From positions 1 to 34,081 of the forward strand of contig NZ_PHQQ01000038.1 in assembly GCF_002909235.1 (NCBI RefSeq): a stretch of 34,081 nt of DNA, read 5' to 3'. The position numbers and the translations under genes are program-made. Positions 14,193 to 23,263 of this stretch are shown one piece after another. The notes beneath the pieces are model-generated. The model did no database searches. It saw nothing but the letters and a program-made list of their open reading frames with translations, and was not told the DNA's origin. Position 1 is the stretch's first letter. The number at the start of each line of letters is the position of its first letter. The stretch is from Arenibacter catalasegens (GTDB lineage Bacteria; Bacteroidota; Bacteroidia; Flavobacteriales; Flavobacteriaceae).

Positions 14193-16760
14193 ATGTCACT
14201 TGAACTTTTTATCACACTTTTATTCTTAATATGTACTACAATTGTCTCTGCACAGGATACGTCCTATGAAGATGGTAAAAGGTATATACTTGGGGGATTG
14301 GAGGTAACCGGATTGCAAAGTTACAACGAACAGACCGTAAAGACATACACGGGCTTAAGAATTGGGCAACCCATAACAGTACCTGGCGATGAAATCAGTG
14401 CCGTTATCAATAAATTATGGGGATTGGAGCTTTTTACAGATATAAGCTTCTATATCATTAATATTGAAGGGGAGAATGTTTTTCTTGAACTTAATATTAT
14501 TGAGAGGCCTACGCTTTCCAATGTAACCGTTTACGGGGTTAAGAAAAGAAAGATTGATGAAATATTAAAGGATACCGATCTTAAAAAGGGGAAGAAGATT
14601 ACCGAGAGCTTAATTGCGAATTCCAAGAATTACATTCAGAACAAATACAAAAAGAAAGGTTACCTAAATGCCAAGGTCAACATTGCTACAGCAAAAGACA
14701 CCACCGATGCCAATACGCAGACAATGGTCATTAATGTTAAGCAAGGTGAAAAGGTAAAAATCAACGATATTGTTTTTGAAGGAAACGATCAGTTGTCAGA
14801 CAAACAACTTGGTAAGGCCTTGAAAAAGACCAAGAAAAGAAAGTTTTACCGATTCTGGAAAAAATCCAAATATATTGAAGAGGATTACAAAACCGATTTA
14901 GTATCCCTAGTGGATAAATATGCCGAAAAAGGGTTTAGGGATGCCCGAATTATTTCGGATACTTTTGTAAAGGTTTCCGATGATTTGATCGATGTGAAGA
15001 TTAAAGTAGAGGAGGGGAATAAGTATTATTTTGGGGATGTGGATTTTGTTGGAAACACCATATATACAGACCGTCAACTCGCCCAAGTATTGGGAGTTAG
15101 AAAGGGAGATACCTATAATGGGGTATTGTTGAGAAAACGTATCGCCGATGACTCCAAACCAGATGCTGAAGATTTGACCAATTTATATCAAAATAATGGT
15201 TATTTATTTTCCAGTATCAATCCCGTAGAAATCTCTGCTGAAAATGATACCATCAATTTTGAAATAAGAATTATTGAAGGGAAAGAGACTTTTCTTGATC
15301 ATGTAACCGTAATTGGTAATGATAAGACCAATGACCATGTTATTTTTAGGGAGTTACGTACCAGGCCGGGCCAAAAATATAATAAATCGGACATTATTAG
15401 GAGTATCAGGGAATTAGGACAATTGGGATTCTTTGATGCTGAACAGATAAAGCCAGATATCCAAAATCCTGATCCAAATGCCGGAACAGTGGATATCGCA
15501 TATAACTTGGTAGAAGCTGGTTCTAGTCAGATCGAGCTCCAAGGAGGGTATGGCGGTGGAGGTTTTATAGGCACCTTAGGGTTGTCCTTTAGTAATTTCT
15601 CCATGAAAAATTTATTTAATGGGGAGGCTTATAAGCCAGTTCCAATGGGAGATGGGCAAACTTTTGCCCTGCGTTTACAGGCCAGTAGGACCTATAGAGT
15701 GTATAGTTTAAATTTCTCAGAGCCATGGCTAGGGGGTAAAAAACCGGTAAGGTTTAATATGTCCCTTTCTAGAACCCAGCAATTCTATTATAACCCATAT
15801 GTAAGTAGTAAACCGGATAAGAGCAAGCAATTTTCCATTACTGGAATTACGGCCGGTTTGGCCAAAAGGGTGCAATGGCCAGATGATTTCTTTACCATAT
15901 CGCACTCTGTGGGATATCAATTATATAATTTTCAGGATTATAACTTAGGGCTTTTCAATTTCGGAAACGGAAAATCAAATTCAATAGCCTATACCCTTGG
16001 GATTTCTAGAAATGCTACTGGCGGTGGACGTATTTATCCAAGATCGGGCTCTAATTTTGAAATTACCGCCAAGTTTACCCCTCCATTTTCTTTGTTGAAT
16101 AATATAGATTATAAGCAGCTTAATGAAGATCAGGAAGTAGCCATTGAGGAGACGAATAGTGAAGAAATTGAGCGTATAGACCAAGAACGTTTTAAATGGT
16201 TGGAATTCTATAAGGTTAATTTTAAAGGAGATTGGTATACAACCTTGGTTGATAAATTGGTATTGAGAACCAATGCCGAATTTGGATTTTTAGGAAGTTA
16301 TAATGAAGAGGTAGGCAAGGTTCCATTCGAGCGATTTTTTGTTGGTGGAGACGGAATGGGTTCCTATACCTTGGACGGTAGGGATGTAATTTCTTTAAGG
16401 GGTTATGAGAATCAATCCTTAACACCATATAGTACGGATCCATTAAGTGGCGGACAAGTACAGGATGGCGGAATTGTGTACAATAAATATTCATTGGAGC
16501 TTAGATACCCATTAACACTAAAACCATCAGCTTCCATCTATGGACAGGTGTTTTTAGAGGCTGGAAATGCTTTCAACAATTTTCAAGACTTTAATCCGTT
16601 TGAGTTAAAAAGATCTGCCGGAGTGGGACTACGTATTTTTATGCCAGCATTTGGATTATTGGGAATTGATTTTGGATATGGATTTGATCAAGATTACAAC
16701 CCCAATTCAACTGGACCTAGCGGTTGGCAAACCCACTTCATCATTGGACAACAGTTTTAA
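14193..16760 (+). CDS. bamA: Outer membrane protein assembly factor BamA
   Basis: BamA inserts beta-barrel proteins into the outer membrane. The ATG at 14193 gives 855 residues and a clean signal peptide (MSLELFITLLFLICTTIVSAQ). An open frame continues upstream to 14046, but that part overlaps uppS and lacks a signal. Five POTRA domains fill about 27-430, with repeats such as VNVKQGEKVKINDIVFEGN and VKVEEGNKYYFGDVDFVGN. The 16-stranded barrel follows, and ISLRGYENQSL carries the conserved RG(F/Y) motif of loop 6. The last residue is Phe. The two periplasmic OmpH chaperones are encoded next, in line with client delivery to BamA. Confidence 0.96.
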   Translation: MSLELFITLLFLICTTIVSAQDTSYEDGKRYILGGLEVTGLQSYNEQTVKTYTGLRIGQPITVPGDEISAVINKLWGLELFTDISFYIINIEGENVFLELNIIERPTLSNVTVYGVKKRKIDEILKDTDLKKGKKITESLIANSKNYIQNKYKKKGYLNAKVNIATAKDTTDANTQTMVINVKQGEKVKINDIVFEGNDQLSDKQLGKALKKTKKRKFYRFWKKSKYIEEDYKTDLVSLVDKYAEKGFRDARIISDTFVKVSDDLIDVKIKVEEGNKYYFGDVDFVGNTIYTDRQLAQVLGVRKGDTYNGVLLRKRIADDSKPDAEDLTNLYQNNGYLFSSINPVEISAENDTINFEIRIIEGKETFLDHVTVIGNDKTNDHVIFRELRTRPGQKYNKSDIIRSIRELGQLGFFDAEQIKPDIQNPDPNAGTVDIAYNLVEAGSSQIELQGGYGGGGFIGTLGLSFSNFSMKNLFNGEAYKPVPMGDGQTFALRLQASRTYRVYSLNFSEPWLGGKKPVRFNMSLSRTQQFYYNPYVSSKPDKSKQFSITGITAGLAKRVQWPDDFFTISHSVGYQLYNFQDYNLGLFNFGNGKSNSIAYTLGISRNATGGGRIYPRSGSNFEITAKFTPPFSLLNNIDYKQLNEDQEVAIEETNSEEIERIDQERFKWLEFYKVNFKGDWYTTLVDKLVLRTNAEFGFLGSYNEEVGKVPFERFFVGGDGMGSYTLDGRDVISLRGYENQSLTPYSTDPLSGGQVQDGGIVYNKYSLELRYPLTLKPSASIYGQVFLEAGNAFNNFQDFNPFELKRSAGVGLRIFMPAFGLLGIDFGYGFDQDYNPNSTGPSGWQTHFIIGQQF

Positions 16761-16821
16761 TATATAGAAATTTGCAATTGTTTTATATGTTAAATGGTTC
16801 ATTCTAAAATATTTAGTTATT

Positions 16822-16838
16822 TTGGCACGATATTTTCT
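16822..16838 (+). promoter_or_regulatory. Sigma-54-like promoter before the ompH pair
   Basis: TTGGCACGATATTTTCT matches the sigma-54 consensus TTGGCACG-N4-TTGCT at all fixed positions except one (TTTCT for TTGCT), with correct GG-to-(G)C spacing. It sits 22 bases before the ompH start at 16860. No good TAnnTTTG box was seen in this gap. This is pattern matching only. Confidence 0.4.
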
Positions 16839-16859
16839 ATAGTATAAAAAGAAGATAGC

Positions 16860-17711
16860 ATGAGAATTAAATCAAAAGTACTTTTGTTGCTAGTTGCAAC
16901 TGCATTTGTCGCTAGTATTTCGGCACAAAGAGGGGTTAGGATCGGTTATGTGGATATGGAATATATCCTGGAGAATGTGGAGGAGTACAGAGAGGCTAAT
17001 GAGCAATTGGCGGCCAAAGTACAGAAATGGAAATTGGAAGTGGATAAGGAGAAGGGAGAAATTGACCAGATGAAGAAGGATTTAATGGCAGAGAAGGTGC
17101 TGTTAACAGAGGAGTTGGTTTCAGAACGGCAAGAGGAGATCCAGATTTTGGAAAAGGAGATGTTCGATTATCAGCAGGATAGATTTGGTCCTCAGGGGGA
17201 TTTGGTCCTTCAAAAAAGACGATTGATACAGCCTATTCAAGATCAAGTTTTTAATGAAGTACAGAAAATAGGGGCAAATAAAAAATATGATTTTATTTTT
17301 GATAAATCGGCAGATGTTGTAATGTTGTATTCCGAGAAAAGACACGATATTAGCGATCTTGTTTTACGAGGAATATCAAGGACTAGAAAAATAAGTGCTC
17401 CGAATAGAAAACAGGGGGCAAGAAATGATTTTGAGGACCTTGAAGAGGAAGAAGCGGAGGATAATATTAGCGATGCAATTATAGAAAGACAGGAGAAAGC
17501 AAAGCAGGCGGAAGAAGCAAGGACAAAGACAGCAGAGGAAAACAGGGCCGAACAGCTTAGGATTAGGGAAGAACGTAAAAAGGCATACGAAGAAAGAAGG
17601 AAAAAATTATTAGAAGAAAGAGAAGCCAAAAGAAATAAGGAATTGGAAGAGAGAAGTGGTAAAAGCGACTCAAAAGATGACGATGGAGAGGTATCAAAAG
17701 AAAATCAATAA
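16860..17711 (+). CDS. OmpH/Skp family periplasmic chaperone, long form
   Basis: Skp/OmpH proteins are trimeric periplasmic chaperones that hold unfolded outer-membrane proteins for BamA. The 283-residue precursor has a signal peptide (about 1-22, ending SISAQ). The Skp core is VRIGYVDMEYILENVEEYREANEQL, followed by long coiled-coil helices. After residue 190 comes an unusual tail of some 90 residues, rich in Glu, Lys and Arg (EERRKKLLEEREAKRNKELE), making the protein about 110 residues longer than its neighbour. The tail should form an extended charged helix of unknown use. A second, shorter ompH follows 76 bp later. Confidence 0.92.
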   Translation: MRIKSKVLLLLVATAFVASISAQRGVRIGYVDMEYILENVEEYREANEQLAAKVQKWKLEVDKEKGEIDQMKKDLMAEKVLLTEELVSERQEEIQILEKEMFDYQQDRFGPQGDLVLQKRRLIQPIQDQVFNEVQKIGANKKYDFIFDKSADVVMLYSEKRHDISDLVLRGISRTRKISAPNRKQGARNDFEDLEEEEAEDNISDAIIERQEKAKQAEEARTKTAEENRAEQLRIREERKKAYEERRKKLLEEREAKRNKELEERSGKSDSKDDDGEVSKENQ

Positions 17712-17787
17712 CATTGAATTAAGTTTAAACCAAATTACATTTTTATAACTAAATCATTAAATTAACACTCAAACATTAATTAAAATC

Positions 17788-18297
17788 ATGAAACAAATTA
17801 AGAAAATAGCAGTAGCCATAGTTTTGTTCGTAGCAGCTACTAGTTTTGTTAACGCACAGGCCAAAATTGCACATATAGATGTACAGAAATTATTGTCCGA
17901 AATGCCAGAGATGAAAGCAGCTGATGCAGAACTTAAAAAATTACAGGAAACCTATAGGGCGGATATTGAAAGTTCCATGACCGAACTAAAGAATAAGTAT
18001 ACCCAATATTCAAATGAGTCATCTTCCAAGTCTGAAGAGGAAAACCAAAAAAGAGCTTTAGAACTTCAAGGTTTTGAAAAAAATATTGGTGAAGCACAAC
18101 AGTCAGCTCAACAAGAATTGCAAAAGAAACAAGGTGAGCTTTTAGGTCCAATTACCGAAAAGGCTAAAAAAGCTATAGAAACTGTAGCTGCAGCCCAAGG
18201 ATTGGATTACGTTATGGATGCTACCCAAGGTGGTGGATTGATCGTAGCTAAAGGAAAAGATATTTTGCCAGAGGTAAAGAAGCAGTTAGGTTTCTAA
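17788..18297 (+). CDS. OmpH/Skp family periplasmic chaperone, short form
   Basis: This 169-residue precursor is a standard-length Skp/OmpH. It has a signal peptide (about 1-23, ending FVNAQ), the core AKIAHIDVQKLLSEMPEMKAADAEL, two long helices rich in Gln, Glu and Lys that form the tentacles, and a C-terminal strand segment LDYVMDATQGGGLIVAKGKDI. It closes the envelope cluster and ends 22 bp before a strong terminator. With the long form upstream it probably arose by tandem duplication. The two could form mixed trimers or serve different clients. Confidence 0.94.
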   Translation: MKQIKKIAVAIVLFVAATSFVNAQAKIAHIDVQKLLSEMPEMKAADAELKKLQETYRADIESSMTELKNKYTQYSNESSSKSEEENQKRALELQGFEKNIGEAQQSAQQELQKKQGELLGPITEKAKKAIETVAAAQGLDYVMDATQGGGLIVAKGKDILPEVKKQLGF

Positions 18298-18319
18298 TTT
18301 GCATTTAAAAGTATAAATC

Positions 18320-18347
18320 AAAGCCATGCATATGCATGGCTTTTTTT
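18320..18347 (+). terminator. Intrinsic terminator after the ompH genes
   Basis: The palindrome AAAGCCATGCAT/ATGCATGGCTTT (18320-18343) forms a GC-containing stem followed by a run of T. It ends the bamA-ompH transcripts. Confidence 0.88.
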
Positions 18348-18691
18348 GTTGGTGAAATGCTGTTTTAAAAAAGTTGCTTTACATCAAATTTAAAGTAGTT
18401 AGTTGAACTAATCCCGCTTTAGAGCAGGATCTATATGAGTACAATGCCTAGAAGCTTGCTTGGACAATTGAAAAAATATTTTCACTTATAATGTCTCGTT
18501 CGGATTTGTCCTGCGGTTTTTTACTGGTACTAAGATTTTATTAATGTAGATGTCCTATTTGGAACTAGCTTTGGAAAATTGATCAAAATTCCCTTGAAAA
18601 CTTGTAATGTGGGGTAGTGCCCTAATCGTTTTAAAGCCCTTTAACAAGGGATATTGGCATGAACAACCTCATGGTTATACACGATTCAATG
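18348..18691. other. Gene-free stretch between two convergent units
   Basis: I see no coding frame here. It holds a degenerate hairpin repeat (18411-18430). Near its end CCCTT/AAGGG (18637-18650) forms a small hairpin followed on the minus strand by CTTTAAAA, a weak candidate terminator for the large minus-strand lipoprotein gene. The rest is low-complexity AT-rich sequence. Confidence 0.4.
18411..18430. repeat. Hairpin repeat, copy 1 (degenerate)
   Basis: ATCCCGCT and AGCAGGAT pair at 7 of 8 positions around TTAG. The right half, TTAGAGCAGGAT, recurs exactly at 32998-33009, where the arms are perfect. This points to a short intergenic repeat family. Confidence 0.5.
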
Positions 18692-21600
18692 TCATTCCAA
18701 GGCTTCTACCTTCAGTGTTCCTAAGTATTCTACTAGGTCTACTAAATCCTCTTCAGACATGATTTGGGCCAATCCTTGGGTCATTAAGGACTGATCCATA
18801 GCTTCTTGTTCAGCAATATCCTTCAATTCCAATACTTTTTGGGTCCCTCCCATCATTTTTAAAGTTATTTCATCTTCTGTCCTACTTAAAATGTACCCAG
18901 TATAAGCTTTACCGTCATTCATTGTAATTGAATATCCTTCAAACCCAAAATTAATTCCCGCACTGGGGTAAATTATACTGGAGTATAAGAATTGTTTTGA
19001 AAGTTTATTACCAATATCCGATAATTCAGGGCCAAAATCGGTTCCAGTACCCGTTGTTATATGACAAGAACTACAGTAGGTACTGTAAATTTCCTTGCCA
19101 TGTGGGGCATCTCCCTTGCGTTCTGCTAAGGCACCAATGTCCAAGTTTCCTTCCGCCCGATTGTTCAAGAACTTTGGGGCATTGGTCCTGATCTCATTGT
19201 CCCAGCTCGTCATTAGCTTAAGTACGGCAGTGATTTTATATTCTTCGGCTAATGCTCCATTCTCCAACAATTGATATAATTCATGTTGTCCGGAACCTGT
19301 ATTCCCCAATGTTTCTATCATTTTTCTGGTAACAGGATGGCTTAATTCCTTGTTGGTTATGGTTTTCTTTATCAGTGCTATGGCATCAGGGTTGGAGATT
19401 CCATTAAGCATTTCCAAAACTGCTATCTTTGAAGATTCCGGAGCTTCGGAATGAAGGAATTTGTCTATTAAGGGAGCGCCGTTGTTGCTGAATAATATAT
19501 TTGCAGCTTCCTTACCTATATCTTTATTATTCCCTTTAACAACCACCCTGAACAAAGCCTCATTCTGATTTTTTAAATCTAGGTTTTTGATTGCCATGAT
19601 CCATTCAGGGGTTCCTTCAATTTTGGGAAGTACCTCTTTTACTATTTTAGTATTTTTTGCGGAGCTATTTACAAATTTGGCATCCATTTGCCCTATAGCA
19701 TATGCCTGAATTTGGTTTTGCAATGGATGGTTCCAAGCTAACATATTGATTAGGTAATTATCTTTTTGTGGATGATCTTTAAAATCAAATGCCCTAAAAT
19801 AGGAAGCCAATTTGGAAGATGGCATATTCTTGTCCTCTATGAGGGATACCAACATTGGAAGCGATTCTGTGGCACCAACTCGCCATACTATTTCCTTTCC
19901 TGCTTCATTTTTCCAGTTATTTCCAACTTTGTTGATCCAAGCATTAAAATATAGGTCGGGAAATTGGTTTGCTCCTATACCCAGGGCTTCCAAAGACCAG
20001 CGATCCCCAGCGGTATGTTGCACGGCCAAATTGGCCCATTGTTCAGCAGCGGTCACAGTGCCAATATAGGTCAATGCTATAGCTGCCTCTCTTCTTACCT
20101 GGGGCGATTTATCATTACTGAGTCGGGACAGGTATTTTTCCAAATTTTCCTTCCCTTTAAAACGTGCCATACGAATACCTTGAATACGGAATTTGGGATT
20201 TTCGTCATTTAATGCCATTTCTATGTATTCGTTGCTTTTGGCGGGAATCTGCAAACCAAGCCAAAATGCACGTGCTTTTGCAATGTTGCCCTTAGCCAAC
20301 AGCTCCTTTAAAAGTGGTTCTGAAGCCTCACCCATAGAATGCAATTTTTGCCAGGATTGATAAAAAATATCCATATTGCCAGATAGTATTCCTTTAACGG
20401 CTCCCTCTTCCGTATTAGGATCTATTGAAGCTAGGTCGTATTTTTCGGTTGTTGACAAACGGTAAATCCTACCCTGAGCAATGTCTTCCGCTTTATGTCC
20501 ACCTACGCCACCATCATACCAATCGGAAATAAAAAGTGAGCCATCCGGAGCAATTGTAACATCATCGGGTCTAAACCAATCATCTTTACTTTTTATTATA
20601 TTTTCAACTTTTGCGGTATAGCCTGCTTCCGATTCTTCTATAATGTAGGAGCGAACTACATTGTGGCCTGGTTCGGCATGTATTAGTTGGTTTTGAAATT
20701 TTAGTGGCAACATCTTGTCTTCGTAGACTAGGATGCCACATGGGGATCCCGATCCGGTCTGTAATAAATTTGGGACTGTTCCTGGATCGTTTAAATGCCA
20801 ATGTCTTTTTGGAATTTCGTTGTGCCATCCAGCTCTTCTTTCTTTCCAACTTGCACCGGTTAATAAATCCCTATACCCGTAATTCCCATATTCCATGACA
20901 TAATTTATGCGTGTTCCCCGATTGCCGTCATCGTCATTGTCCGATTGCCATAGTCCACCGTAGGAATCAATAGCGATTTCGAACGGATTTCTGAAATTAT
21001 GACCTAAAACTTCAAGGTTTGTCCCATCCATATTCATCCTAAAAGCCATTCCTTCACGATATGGTTTACCATTGGCAACTATTTCTTGGCCATGTATGTC
21101 CATTATTGCCTCACCATTCTTGTCCAACAATTGTTTTCCGTTGTTGCCGAAGTTGAAATAGAGACGACCATCAGGCCCAAAAACAAAAGCATGTATGCCA
21201 TGATCATGGTCTACGCCTTCAACGCCTGAGAAAAGGATTTCTTTCGAATCCGGAATGTCGTCCCCATTGTCATCAGTAAAAACAAAAACGTTTGGACTTA
21301 CGGATATTATGACCTTATTGCCTAACACGGCTATACCTAGTGCTGCATTTATGTCCTCCCCCTGGTAGAAAACCTTAGAGGTGTCCGCCTTGCCATCACC
21401 ATTGGTGTCCTCTAAAATTAGGATGCGATCTCCGGTTTTATCATAGCTGTTGTCCGGGTTTGCAAATAATCTGTAATTCCTAGCTTCGCATACCCATATT
21501 CTGCCTTTTGCATCGATGGCCATATTGGTAGGGTTCGTCACCATGGGTTCAGAGGCAAAAAGTTCAAGGCCTAATCCCTCTGCAACCTCCATAGAGGCCA

Positions 21601-21742
21601 ATGCATTTGCTGGTTTTCTTTTATCATGTTCGGAGAGTGATGAAAAATCGATTTTGACTTTTGGCTCATCTTTACAAGCGTAAAAAGTGACTAGGGACAA
21701 TATGATTATTAGGCCTTTAAAGGTTGTTCGGTTTAGAAACAT
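18692..21742 (-). CDS. PVC-type dehydrogenase/cytochrome c lipoprotein (CxxCH heme-binding)
   Basis: The start at 21742 gives 1016 residues and a lipoprotein signal peptide (MFLNRTTFKGLIIILSLVTFYAC); an in-frame ATG further upstream at 21820 would bury it. Residues about 50-420 form a beta-propeller of the membrane-bound dehydrogenase type, with repeats such as GRIWVCEARNYRL and GPDGRLYFNFGNNG. About 430-800 are HEAT-like helical repeats. A C-terminal cytochrome c domain has CSSCH at 890-894. Relatives in Bacteroidota and Planctomycetes are thought to oxidise sugars or related compounds at the cell surface and pass electrons to the heme; the substrate is unknown. It is divergent from a secreted esterase gene, so a shared role in polysaccharide use is possible. 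Confidence 0.9.
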   Translation of the reverse strand: MFLNRTTFKGLIIILSLVTFYACKDEPKVKIDFSSLSEHDKRKPANALASMEVAEGLGLELFASEPMVTNPTNMAIDAKGRIWVCEARNYRLFANPDNSYDKTGDRILILEDTNGDGKADTSKVFYQGEDINAALGIAVLGNKVIISVSPNVFVFTDDNGDDIPDSKEILFSGVEGVDHDHGIHAFVFGPDGRLYFNFGNNGKQLLDKNGEAIMDIHGQEIVANGKPYREGMAFRMNMDGTNLEVLGHNFRNPFEIAIDSYGGLWQSDNDDDGNRGTRINYVMEYGNYGYRDLLTGASWKERRAGWHNEIPKRHWHLNDPGTVPNLLQTGSGSPCGILVYEDKMLPLKFQNQLIHAEPGHNVVRSYIIEESEAGYTAKVENIIKSKDDWFRPDDVTIAPDGSLFISDWYDGGVGGHKAEDIAQGRIYRLSTTEKYDLASIDPNTEEGAVKGILSGNMDIFYQSWQKLHSMGEASEPLLKELLAKGNIAKARAFWLGLQIPAKSNEYIEMALNDENPKFRIQGIRMARFKGKENLEKYLSRLSNDKSPQVRREAAIALTYIGTVTAAEQWANLAVQHTAGDRWSLEALGIGANQFPDLYFNAWINKVGNNWKNEAGKEIVWRVGATESLPMLVSLIEDKNMPSSKLASYFRAFDFKDHPQKDNYLINMLAWNHPLQNQIQAYAIGQMDAKFVNSSAKNTKIVKEVLPKIEGTPEWIMAIKNLDLKNQNEALFRVVVKGNNKDIGKEAANILFSNNGAPLIDKFLHSEAPESSKIAVLEMLNGISNPDAIALIKKTITNKELSHPVTRKMIETLGNTGSGQHELYQLLENGALAEEYKITAVLKLMTSWDNEIRTNAPKFLNNRAEGNLDIGALAERKGDAPHGKEIYSTYCSSCHITTGTGTDFGPELSDIGNKLSKQFLYSSIIYPSAGINFGFEGYSITMNDGKAYTGYILSRTEDEITLKMMGGTQKVLELKDIAEQEAMDQSLMTQGLAQIMSEEDLVDLVEYLGTLKVEALE

Positions 21743-21744
21743 GT

Positions 21745-21788
21745 GATGGTTTTTGGTTGAATTACCGCAATTTACCAAAAAAACCATC
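21745..21788 (-). promoter_or_regulatory. Inverted repeat covering the leader of the CxxCH lipoprotein gene
   Basis: GATGGTTTTTGGT (21745-21757) and ACCAAAAAAACCATC (21774-21788) are inverted copies with a 2-base bulge, starting three bases before the ATG. In the mRNA it would hide the ribosome entry region; as DNA it could be an operator. Confidence 0.45.
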
Positions 21789-22083
21789 ATGCATTCTAAA
21801 ATAATGGAATAGGTGATCAACTAGGAATACGAAAAAGATATAATGCCAAAAGACCGACATTAAGATTTTGGTTTTTAGAGGTTTAGGGACGATTTAATAG
21901 AACTTGACTCTGAAATATAAAAACAATGGTGGAAAAGCGCTATTTTAGTTAACAGAATTGATTTGGCGGGAGCTATTTGGAATAACCTGTAGTATTGGTC
22001 GATGGATGATTTAAGCTGGGCACTTAACTGTGAAAAAAAAACGATAATTTATAAACGCTACAAGAAACTATTAACTTCGAAAT
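21789..22083. other. Divergent promoter region, no gene seen
   Basis: This AT-rich spacer lies between the minus-strand lipoprotein gene and the plus-strand esterase. TATTTTAG on the minus strand near 21800 is a possible -7 box for the former. On the plus side only poor TATTTG-like boxes occur. No RNA gene or reading frame stands out. Confidence 0.35.
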
Positions 22084-23247
22084 ATGAAAAACTTACTTAG
22101 TCTTATTGCAATTACTTTTTCCTGTTTAATGGTGAATAGTCAGGATAATATGTTATGCGTAGGAAGTCACTGGACTGAGGATGAAGGGAATATTGTAATG
22201 AAAGAATTTGCCTCGGAATGGACAGACCTGGAATCTTGGGAACAAAGGGCATCGAGAATAAGGAAAGGTATTGTCGAAGGAATGCAACTGGATAAGATGC
22301 CAAAAATAACCGGTAATTTCAATCCTATTATTAGAAATACCCGGCAGATGGATGGTTATATTGTAGAAAACATAGCCATTGAGAGCTTTCCTGGTTTTTA
22401 TATTACGGGCAACTTATATAGACCGTTAAGTATGGAGGGTAAATTTGCGGCTATTCTAAGCCCTCATGGTCACATGAAAGATAAAAGGTATACAGATTAT
22501 ATTCAATGGCGCTGTGCGGCCCTGGCCAGGATGGGAGCTGTGGTTTTTGCTTATGATATGGTGGGCTATGCCGAAAGCAATCAGATAAACCATAAAATGC
22601 CAATCGCATTATTGTTGCAAACGTGGAACAGTAAACGGGTTTTGGAATATTTATTATCTAGGGCTGATGTGGATTCCCAACGTATTGGAATGACAGGCGC
22701 CTCTGGAGGCGGTACCCAAACCTTTCTCCTAACTGCCATAGATGATAGAATAAAAGTTGCAGCACCCGTGGTACAAGTTTCCGCCCACTTTTTCGGCGGA
22801 TGCGTTTGTGAGAGCGGAATGCCCATACATAAAAGTACTGACCACCAAACCAATAATGTAGAAATAGCAGCCCTTTGTGCCCCTAGGCCCTTGCTCTTGG
22901 TTTCGGATGGTTCGGACTGGACAAGAAATACTCCTAGAGTGGAGTATCCCTATATACAAAAGGTATATGCATTGTACAATGCTGAGCATAAGGTGGAAAA
23001 TGTTCATCTACCAGCCGAAAGGCATGATTATGGTTATAATAAAAGAACAGTCGTCTACAATTTTTTTGACCATCATCTAGATCTTAACGCCGGTAAAATT
23101 CCCTACGCGGAAGGGTATAAGGAGGATTTTGTTACTATTTTGACACCTGAGGAGTTAATGGTTTTTGGCCAAAATAATCCAAGACCGATAAATGCACTTC
23201 AGGGTGATGATGCAGTTATGAAATATTTGAAAATATCAGTCGATTAA
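22084..23247 (+). CDS. Secreted alpha/beta-hydrolase, acetylxylan esterase-like
   Basis: The 387-residue precursor has a signal peptide (about 1-20, MKNLLSLIAITFSCLMVNSQ) and an alpha/beta-hydrolase domain. The likely nucleophile is Ser207 in GMTGASGGGTQ. Asp275 or Asp278 in LLVSDGSDW and His314 in AERHDYGYN complete the triad. SPHGHMKDKR may contribute to the oxyanion hole. The family is often annotated as acetylxylan esterase or dienelactone-hydrolase-like, so removal of acetyl or other acyl groups from plant or algal glycans is plausible but unproven. It is divergent from the CxxCH lipoprotein gene and 16 bp ahead of a sulfurtransferase gene, which may share its transcript. Confidence 0.82.
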   Translation: MKNLLSLIAITFSCLMVNSQDNMLCVGSHWTEDEGNIVMKEFASEWTDLESWEQRASRIRKGIVEGMQLDKMPKITGNFNPIIRNTRQMDGYIVENIAIESFPGFYITGNLYRPLSMEGKFAAILSPHGHMKDKRYTDYIQWRCAALARMGAVVFAYDMVGYAESNQINHKMPIALLLQTWNSKRVLEYLLSRADVDSQRIGMTGASGGGTQTFLLTAIDDRIKVAAPVVQVSAHFFGGCVCESGMPIHKSTDHQTNNVEIAALCAPRPLLLVSDGSDWTRNTPRVEYPYIQKVYALYNAEHKVENVHLPAERHDYGYNKRTVVYNFFDHHLDLNAGKIPYAEGYKEDFVTILTPEELMVFGQNNPRPINALQGDDAVMKYLKISVD

Positions 23248-23263
23248 AATAAAATAGTTGTTG

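Noticed and set aside
17243..17629. A Ser-rich 128-residue frame antisense to the long ompH
   Set aside because: It arises from the Glu/Lys-rich helices read in reverse and contains no family motif.
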